A stretch of DNA of 10,514 bases from an uncultured Arcobacter sp. Lineage in GTDB: Bacteria; Campylobacterota; Campylobacteria; Campylobacterales; Arcobacteraceae. The notes under the pieces were generated by a model. The model was not told the DNA's origin and searched no databases. It was given only the letters and a program-made list of their open reading frames with translations. Every line of letters begins with the position of its first letter. Position 1 is the stretch's first letter. The stretch is from NCBI GenBank assembly GCA_913062735.1, contig CAJXWI010000042.1, positions 1 to 10,514 on the forward strand, in the 5' to 3' direction. The position numbers and the translations under genes were made by a program. This document shows, piece after piece, positions 5,343 through 10,514 of this stretch.

Positions 5343-6770
5343 ATGAAAAACCTAAATACTACAAAATTATTACTCATTGGCTCACTTTTTGCCAGCAATA
5401 TTTTTGCACAAAGTTTTAGTTTCGATTTAGCAACTAAAAACCCACAAAGAATTGCACCCAATACTACTAATCAAATTTTATCATTCAATAACAGTATAAA
5501 AGATTCTTTAGACTCAGTGGTAAATATTTCTGCTAAAAGAACTGTTTCAACTCAAAGCGGACAATTACCCTTACAAATGTTTAAAGATCCCTTATTCAAA
5601 AAATTCTTTGGGGAACAATTTGGGAATCAATTCCCAAAAAACAGAGTACAGCGATCGCTTGGTTCTGGTGTTGTAATCTCTAAGGACGGATATATTGTTA
5701 CCAATTATCATGTTATTCAAAATGCAGATGAAATTACCGTTTCTTTATCAAACAGCCAAAAAGAATACAATGCAAAACTTATTGGAAAAGATGCAGGTTC
5801 TGATTTGGCTGTAATTAAAATTGAAGAAAAAAACCTTTCTCCTATTAAATTTGGATATTCAGATGATTTAAGAATTGGTGATATTATTTTTGCTATTGGT
5901 AATCCTTTTGGTATTGGGGAGACAGTAACGCAAGGTATTATTTCTGCTTTAAATAAAAACAAAGTAGGTATTAATAAATATGAAAACTTTATTCAAACCG
6001 ATGCTTCAATTAACCCAGGAAATTCAGGAGGCGCATTAGTTGATTCAAGAGGTGCTCTTATTGGTTTAAATTCTGCGATTATTTCAAAATCGGGTGGAAA
6101 TAATGGAATTGGTTTTGCAATTCCTGTTAATATGCTAAAAGATGTGGTTCAAAAATTAATTAGCGATGGAAAAGTAACCAGAGGTTATTTAGGCGTAGTA
6201 ATTGATGATTTAAGCAGCAGCCTGGCAAAAGTTTATAGACATAAAAAAGGTGCTTTAATTTTAGATGTAGCCCCAGATACTCCAGCAGAAAAATATGGCA
6301 TTAAACGTGGAGATTTAATTTATGCAATTAACAATAAAATTATCAAAGATATGAAAGCTTTACAAAATACGATTGCACAATTTAAACCCAATTCAAAGAT
6401 TAAACTTCAAATTGAGAGAAACAACAAAAACATTGAATTATCAATTGTTTTAGGAAACCAAAATTCTACTGAAAGCGTAGCTTCAAATAAATCTGTATTA
6501 GGGGGATTAAAACTAACCTCTATAAATGATAATACTAGTAAACAATACAGATTAGGTAAAACAGTTAAAGGTGCTTTAATTAAAAGCGTTGAACCAAAAT
6601 CACGTGCAGAAAAAGTTGGATTTTTAGCAGGAGATGTTATAATCCAAATAGAAGATATTGAAGTTACTTCAATCAAAAACATAAACACAGCCCTAGGTAA
6701 ATACAAAAAAAGACATAAAAGAGTTTATATTAACAGATACGGTCAAACACTTTTACTGGTTATAAAATAA
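5343..6770 (+). CDS. htrA: Periplasmic serine protease/chaperone HtrA (DegP/DegQ family)
   Basis: HtrA degrades or refolds damaged proteins in the periplasm, and in Campylobacter and Helicobacter it is also secreted to cut host junction proteins. The 475-residue precursor begins with a signal peptide (basic start, hydrophobic 8-20, likely cleavage after FAQ near residue 23). The trypsin-like domain (about 55-275) contains the triad: H123 in NYHVI, D154 in SDLAVI and S228 in NPGNSGGAL. Ahead of it, the DPLFKKFFGEQF stretch resembles the LA loop of DegP, which controls oligomer state. Two PDZ domains follow, at about 280-370 (GYLGV, GIKRGDLI) and 385-475 (GFLAGDVI). Length and layout match complete members. 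It heads an operon with the response regulator (10 bases downstream) and kinase, the same order as htrA-cprR-cprS in C. jejuni. Confidence 0.96.
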   Translation: MKNLNTTKLLLIGSLFASNIFAQSFSFDLATKNPQRIAPNTTNQILSFNNSIKDSLDSVVNISAKRTVSTQSGQLPLQMFKDPLFKKFFGEQFGNQFPKNRVQRSLGSGVVISKDGYIVTNYHVIQNADEITVSLSNSQKEYNAKLIGKDAGSDLAVIKIEEKNLSPIKFGYSDDLRIGDIIFAIGNPFGIGETVTQGIISALNKNKVGINKYENFIQTDASINPGNSGGALVDSRGALIGLNSAIISKSGGNNGIGFAIPVNMLKDVVQKLISDGKVTRGYLGVVIDDLSSSLAKVYRHKKGALILDVAPDTPAEKYGIKRGDLIYAINNKIIKDMKALQNTIAQFKPNSKIKLQIERNNKNIELSIVLGNQNSTESVASNKSVLGGLKLTSINDNTSKQYRLGKTVKGALIKSVEPKSRAEKVGFLAGDVIIQIEDIEVTSIKNINTALGKYKKRHKRVYINRYGQTLLLVIK

Positions 6771-6774
6771 AGGA
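6771..6774 (+). promoter_or_regulatory. Ribosome site that supports an ATT start for the response regulator
   Basis: AGGA directly follows the htrA stop codon, forming AAAGGA with its last bases. It is 6 bases from the ATT at 6781 but 21 bases from the first in-frame ATG at 6796, too far for that ATG. Confidence 0.6.
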
Positions 6775-6780
6775 TTTATT

Positions 6781-7458
6781 ATTACTAAAATATTAATGAT
6801 AGAAGATGATTTAGAACTTGCTCAAATTATTACAGATTATTTGGCTTCTTTTGATATGGAAGTCACCAATATCGATTCACCTTATCAAGGCTTATCTACT
6901 TTAAAAGTTCAAAAAGATTATGAACTTTTAATTTTGGATTTAACCTTGCCTGAAATTGATGGGCTAGAACTTATTCCTAAGATCAGAGATATATCTAATA
7001 TTCCTATTATTATCTCTTCTGCAAGAGATGATATTTTAGATAAAGTAATGGGCTTAGAGCGAGGGGCAGATGATTATTTGCCTAAACCTTATAATCCAAG
7101 AGAATTAAGTGCACGAATCAAAAGTATTTTAAAACGGACACAAGTATTCTCAAGTCAAGAGAAAAAAGAAAAAAAAATATTTGATTTACGTATTGATGAT
7201 TTACAAATATATTTTAAAGAAAAACTTTTAAATCTTACCTTGGCTGAATTTGATATTTTAAGACTTTTAATTCAAAGAAATAATGGAGTGGTATCAAGAG
7301 AAGATTTCATCTATGATTCAATTCATATAGAAGATGAAAGTTCATTAAAAAACATTGATGTAATGATTTCACGCATACGAAATAAAATCGCTTCAATTGA
7401 CGAGTCTGAGACTTTTATAAAATCTGTTAGAGGAATTGGTTATCAGTTAATAGTATGA
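6781..7458 (+). CDS. cprR: OmpR/PhoB-family response regulator (CprR-like), probable ATT start
   Basis: This protein has a receiver domain and a C-terminal winged-helix DNA-binding domain. Started at ATT 6781 it has 225 residues and opens MTKILMIEDD, the normal first beta strand and acidic pocket. Phospho-acceptor D53 lies in LILDLTLP, the switch serines in IIISSARDD, and the conserved lysine in LPKPY. The DNA-binding domain (about 130-225) ends in the typical VRGIGYQL. The first in-frame ATG, 6796, gives 220 residues but removes most of beta strand 1 and leaves the ribosome site 21 bases away. No ATG, GTG or TTG lies between. It follows htrA closely and overlaps the kinase gene by 4 bases, so the two are partners. 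Gene order matches C. jejuni cprR, an envelope and biofilm regulator. The symbol rests on synteny and family, not on alignment. Confidence 0.9.
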   Translation: MTKILMIEDDLELAQIITDYLASFDMEVTNIDSPYQGLSTLKVQKDYELLILDLTLPEIDGLELIPKIRDISNIPIIISSARDDILDKVMGLERGADDYLPKPYNPRELSARIKSILKRTQVFSSQEKKEKKIFDLRIDDLQIYFKEKLLNLTLAEFDILRLLIQRNNGVVSREDFIYDSIHIEDESSLKNIDVMISRIRNKIASIDESETFIKSVRGIGYQLIV

Positions 7459-8720
7459 GAAATATTTCAATATCTACTTTTATTAACTTTATTTTCTTTA
7501 TTGCTTTTATAGCTATTACTGCTGGTTCTTTGTTGTTTGTTTCTTTAGACAAAGAATCTTTTGAAATTGACAGGCAAAAAAGACATGAAATAATTGCCAA
7601 TAACTTTTTATCTATTTTTCAAAAATTCCCGACCTATGAACAACTTAACTCTTTGTATTCAAAATTTAATACAAAACCTGTAATCAACAGAGAAAAAAAA
7701 CTTCATATTATTAACAATGCAGAAGAATTGGAACTTCATAGAACTTATTTAGGAATATACAGAGTTTTAGAGCATAATGAAAAAATATTTATTTATGTTC
7801 AACAATACGGTTATAATATTATGCTTCAAGACTTAAAAGCAAAAACTTATAATTATCTCAAAGTCTTTATTGCTTTTTTAGCTGCTATTTTTATTATCTT
7901 CTTTTTATTTTTTATTTTAAAGAAAAAACTTATGCCGTTAAAAAAACTCAATGATCAAATAAATGAGTTTTCAAAAGGAAATCTTAGTATTAATACTTCT
8001 TCTCAAAACTGTGATGAAATTGGAGAAATTGCAAATAACTTTAATAATTCAAGAATCTATATCTCAAAACTCTTAAGCTCCAAAAATTTGTTTATGAGAA
8101 ATATGATGCATGAATTAAAAACACCTATTACTAAAGCTATGTTTGCAATTGAAGTCTTAGAGGAATCAAAAAGTAAACAAATTTTAAACCGTGCATTTTT
8201 GCGAATGAATGAAATTATTAAAGAATTGGCAACCGTTGAAAAACTTACTTCCAAAGTACACACCCTAGATAAGCAAGGTACTTGTTTTTTAAAAATATAC
8301 GATACCTCTTTAAAAATTTTAATGCTTGAAACCAATAGTATTGATTCTAAAATAAATGATTTTAAATTTGAAGTTGATATTAATTTACTCTCTATTGCGC
8401 TTAAAAATCTTTTAGACAATGGAATTAAGTTTTCAGTTGAAAAAAGAGCTGTTTTACGTGCAAATAAAGACATTATTGAAGTTATTTCGAAAGGGGATAA
8501 ACTCAAATACGAGCTTGATTATTACACCGAAGCTTTTTCTCAAGAAGAAAAAAGAAGCGATGGTTTTGGTTTGGGTTTATATATTGTAAAAACCATTTGT
8601 GATTTACATGAATTTAGCTTTATTTACAAATATGAAAATGGTAATAATATTTTTTGTATTGTTTTAAATAAAAAAACCCTCAAAGAAAGAAGACGAATGC
8701 CTCGTTTACTTAAGGCGTAA
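7455..8720 (+). CDS. cprS: Membrane sensor histidine kinase (CprS-like)
   Basis: The 421-residue protein has membrane segments at about 10-30 and 136-156 enclosing a periplasmic sensor of roughly 105 residues with no recognised fold. A HAMP linker (about 157-209) follows, then the dimerisation/phospho-acceptor domain with H219 in MMHELKTPITK. The ATP-binding domain has an N box (LKNLLDNGIKFS, N318 and N322) and a G2 box (GFGLGLYIVK, 370-379). The usual G1 box DxGxG is not seen; the corresponding stretch reads ISKGDKL, and the domain is short. This degenerate spelling may be a Campylobacterota subfamily trait. The protein ends in a basic tail. The ATG overlaps the regulator's TGA (ATGA), implying coupled translation. 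With HtrA it probably monitors the envelope; the signal is unknown. The symbol is based on synteny with C. jejuni cprS. Confidence 0.92.
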   Translation: MRNISISTFINFIFFIAFIAITAGSLLFVSLDKESFEIDRQKRHEIIANNFLSIFQKFPTYEQLNSLYSKFNTKPVINREKKLHIINNAEELELHRTYLGIYRVLEHNEKIFIYVQQYGYNIMLQDLKAKTYNYLKVFIAFLAAIFIIFFLFFILKKKLMPLKKLNDQINEFSKGNLSINTSSQNCDEIGEIANNFNNSRIYISKLLSSKNLFMRNMMHELKTPITKAMFAIEVLEESKSKQILNRAFLRMNEIIKELATVEKLTSKVHTLDKQGTCFLKIYDTSLKILMLETNSIDSKINDFKFEVDINLLSIALKNLLDNGIKFSVEKRAVLRANKDIIEVISKGDKLKYELDYYTEAFSQEEKRSDGFGLGLYIVKTICDLHEFSFIYKYENGNNIFCIVLNKKTLKERRRMPRLLKA

Positions 8721-9129
8721 CTTTTTTCATCACTTCAAACCAGTTTCGTTTGAACTTAGATTTAATATACTTTTCTTTATGAGGTACTCCACAACCTGCG
8801 CAGTTTTGATGAATATAAGTATCTCCAAAAAACTGTGCTCCGTCTTTTGAATCAATATTACAGTAAGAAAACAATGTTTTTTCATCTTGCAATCTAAACC
8901 CTTCATCATTAAACCTAAAGTTGGGACAGGCGCAAAAATAACAATTTAAGTCTTCTAAATCATGACATTTTTTATTGTCTTTGTATAAAGGACAAAAATC
9001 TACTTCATTTTTAACCATGTTTTCAAAGACAAAATATTTAATCACCTCATCATTGCTTAAATGAGTCAATCGCTCCATGATTTTTGCATGTTTTTTTCCG
9101 TGGGCATCAAACCACTTTTTGTAAGACAT
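8710..9129 (-). CDS. Cysteine-rich small protein (zf-like family), cobalamin-associated
   Basis: The 139-residue protein has eight cysteines: C46, C55, C63, C66, C68, C90, C110 and C113, plus H107 and H117. The patterns NCYFCACPNF and HQNCAGCGVPH match what I recall of the Pfam 'cysteine-rich small domain' (zf-like), in which CxxCxCP is followed by a C--C--xH block. Many members sit beside or are fused to cobalamin genes, and this one follows cbiB with a 23-bp overlap, so a cobalamin-related role is likely; the reaction is unknown. The residues suggest metal (zinc or iron-sulfur) binding. The N-terminal 45 residues are helical and not part of the motif. A strong ribosome site (AGGAG) lies within the end of cbiB, 6-7 bases before the ATG. 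The last 11 bp overlap the convergent kinase gene. Confidence 0.82.
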   Translation of the reverse strand: MSYKKWFDAHGKKHAKIMERLTHLSNDEVIKYFVFENMVKNEVDFCPLYKDNKKCHDLEDLNCYFCACPNFRFNDEGFRLQDEKTLFSYCNIDSKDGAQFFGDTYIHQNCAGCGVPHKEKYIKSKFKRNWFEVMKKVTP

Positions 9130-10000
9130 AAATTACTCCTAGAAACAGTATTATACAAAAGTCCAGTTTGTATTTAATTGAAAGTGCTCTTAGCACATCA
9201 TTTGTAGTGATGTCTTTTTTGCCATCACCAAAATAAGCTTTTTCTTTTATTTTACCAAAATAAGACGTAGGCCCACCTAAACTCACCTTTATCCCCAAAG
9301 CCATTGCTGCTATTGGATGTCCTGCATTAACACTCTCGTGCTGAGCCCCATAAAAAGAAAAACCATTAAAGGCTTTGTAGGATTTAAATAAAATACAAAT
9401 AAGAAAAGCAGTAAGCCTTGCAGGAATATAATTTAATAAATCATCCATTCGAGCTGAGCTTCTTCCATAGTTTAAATAACGATCATTTTTATAACCAACC
9501 ATTGAATCTAAGGTATTTACTGCTTTATACACAAAAGCCCCAGCAAGACCAAAAAAGAACATATAAAAAATAGGAGCAATTACCCCATCACTTAAATTCT
9601 CAGCATACGTTTCAATAGCTGCTTTATTAATATCGCTCTCATTCATAGAAGAAGTATCTCGTGAAACCAACATAGCTATTAACTCTGTTTTATTTTCACT
9701 TTGAGTGATTTCTTTTACTTTGTCATATAACATCTTATGTGAAATTGCAAAAGAGCATAAAAAGGCTTCTAAAATAAAAGAATCCAAGATCATAATACTT
9801 TTTGATATTACATATACTAATATCATTAAAGACAATAACAATAAAGTACCTCTAAATACACTGTCCTTGTAAAACTTTTTTTCAAACCATGAGATATACG
9901 ATCCTATTATTACAATAGGATGTTTTATAAACTTTACATGCTCATACTCTGAAAATAACATATCAAAAATATAAGCAATAATAACTACTTCGTAATACAC
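9107..10000 (-). CDS. cbiB: Adenosylcobinamide-phosphate synthase (membrane protein)
   Basis: CbiB (called CobD in aerobic-pathway bacteria) attaches (R)-1-amino-2-propanol or its phosphate to adenosylcobyric acid, giving adenosylcobinamide (phosphate), at the inner membrane. The 297-residue protein has several hydrophobic segments and the family blocks: HP at 27-28, LVSRDTSSM at 111-119, ETYAENLSDGVIAPIFY at 130-146, KAVNTLDSMVGYKNDRY at 159-175, NYIPARLTA at 190-198 and NAGHPIAAMA at 225-234. Length is slightly below the usual 310-320. The start is GTG at 10000; starting at the first ATG (M14) would remove the conserved N-terminal segment. A GGAG about 11 bases upstream is further off than normal, but the gene overlaps the cobQ end by 16 bp, so translational coupling is likely. 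The zf-like gene follows in the same unit. Confidence 0.94.
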   Translation of the reverse strand: MYYEVVIIAYIFDMLFSEYEHVKFIKHPIVIIGSYISWFEKKFYKDSVFRGTLLLLSLMILVYVISKSIMILDSFILEAFLCSFAISHKMLYDKVKEITQSENKTELIAMLVSRDTSSMNESDINKAAIETYAENLSDGVIAPIFYMFFFGLAGAFVYKAVNTLDSMVGYKNDRYLNYGRSSARMDDLLNYIPARLTAFLICILFKSYKAFNGFSFYGAQHESVNAGHPIAAMALGIKVSLGGPTSYFGKIKEKAYFGDGKKDITTNDVLRALSIKYKLDFCIILFLGVIYVLQKVV

Positions 10001-10514
10001 TTTTTTATAAACTCCACATCTAAATTATTTTTCATTTCATTAACAAACGTATTAATGGTTCTTCTTTTATACTCACTAAAAGAAAAGCCCTCATATGAGC
10101 TATTAATTTTTTGCAAATATTTTGTTCTAAATTCATCATTGTCTAAAATTCCATGAACAAAAGTACCTTGTAATAATTTATTTTCATAATACAAGGGATA
10201 AACAGATGAGCTTCCATGATGAATCTCAAAACCCTTCATTTTTATTCCAAATAAGGTATATTCACCTTTTTTTAGAATCTTTTCTTTTTCAAAAATGATT
10301 TCATCATCAATTTCATTAAAACCATCCATACTTATACTTGTTTCATTCTCTAAACAATAAGGGTCATGCAGCTTTTTAAACATCATTTCATAGCCCCCAC
10401 AAATACATAAGACATTTTTTTTATACTCTTGTATTTGCTCAAGTAATCCTACTCGTTTTAGCCACGTTAAATCTTTCATCACTAACTTTGAACCAGGAAG
10501 GATTATAAGATCAA
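9985..10514 (-). CDS. cobQ: Cobyric acid synthase, C-terminal amidotransferase part, cut by right edge
   Basis: The frame enters from the right edge at 10512 and ends at TAG 9987-9985, so only the last ~175 residues are present. The enzyme (CobQ/CbiP) makes the b, d, e and g amidations of adenosylcobyrinic a,c-diamide with glutamine and ATP. The fragment begins with DLIILPGSK and KDLTWLK, the CobQ-type entry to the glutaminase domain. It continues with the nucleophile cysteine in LCICGGYEMM, the LHDP motif, GFEIHHG, and the catalytic histidine in GTFVHGILDNDEFR. The internal GTG at 10482 is not the start, because the LPGSK block upstream of it is in frame and conserved. The synthetase domain (about the first 300 residues) lies outside the window. 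It overlaps cbiB by 16 bp, in the direct order of the pathway (CobQ product is the CbiB substrate). Confidence 0.93.
   Translation of the reverse strand, partial: DLIILPGSKLVMKDLTWLKRVGLLEQIQEYKKNVLCICGGYEMMFKKLHDPYCLENETSISMDGFNEIDDEIIFEKEKILKKGEYTLFGIKMKGFEIHHGSSSVYPLYYENKLLQGTFVHGILDNDEFRTKYLQKINSSYEGFSFSEYKRRTINTFVNEMKNNLDVEFIKKCITK

Noticed and set aside
5261..5461. 66-codon minus-strand frame over the htrA start and its upstream gap
   Set aside because: It is antisense to the signal peptide region and lacks a family signature; the upstream gap is better explained by regulatory sites.
5717..6706. Two minus-strand frames inside htrA
   Set aside because: They are shadows of the protease and PDZ coding frames.
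8057..8506. 149-codon minus-strand frame inside the kinase gene
   Set aside because: Despite its length it is antisense to the H box and N box region, has no known motif, and the plus-strand frame is clearly real.

Overview
The window looks like a chromosomal segment of an AT-rich Campylobacterota bacterium, most probably from the Arcobacter group (family Arcobacteraceae). The reasons are the low G+C content, the style of the IlvD and HtrA proteins, and the gene order htrA - response regulator - histidine kinase, which matches htrA-cprR-cprS of Campylobacter jejuni. The genus is an inference; no marker gene such as 16S rRNA is present. I see no mobile element, phage gene, CRISPR array or broken gene, so this reads as ordinary housekeeping and sensory chromosome.

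Left part (1-2019). A membrane sensor with a nitrate/nitrite-sensing-type (NIT) domain runs off the left edge on the minus strand. It is divergent from a two-gene plus-strand unit: a PhnA/YjdM zinc-ribbon protein followed 6 bases later by a GreB-type transcript cleavage factor.

Middle part (2020-3310) is a tRNA region. tRNA-Pro(UGG) lies on the plus strand behind a near-consensus promoter. tRNA-Leu(UAA) and tRNA-Ser(UGA) lie on the minus strand behind a full-consensus promoter, with a spacer full of consecutive small inverted repeats between them. A minus-strand gene for an exported Sel1-repeat protein sits between tRNA-Pro and tRNA-Ser.

Positions 3490-5181 hold ilvD (branched-chain amino acid and pantothenate precursor synthesis), starting at GTG and followed by a strong hairpin. 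Positions 5343-8720 hold an envelope-stress operon: the periplasmic protease HtrA, an OmpR-family response regulator whose best-supported start codon is ATT, and a membrane histidine kinase overlapping it by 4 bases. Three TTAACC repeats about one helical turn apart lie just upstream of the htrA promoter region and are a candidate regulator site.

Right part (10514-8710, minus strand) is a tightly overlapping cobalamin unit: the amidotransferase end of cobyric acid synthase (cut by the right edge), the membrane adenosylcobinamide-phosphate synthase CbiB (GTG start), and a small cysteine-rich protein of the zf-like family. The last gene converges on the kinase gene and overlaps its 3' end by 11 bp.

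Nothing here is clearly a new system. The points most worth a second look are the ATT start of the response regulator, the TTAACC array, the hairpin-rich tRNA spacer, the U73 discriminator of tRNA-Ser, and the conserved link between the cysteine-rich protein and cobalamin synthesis.
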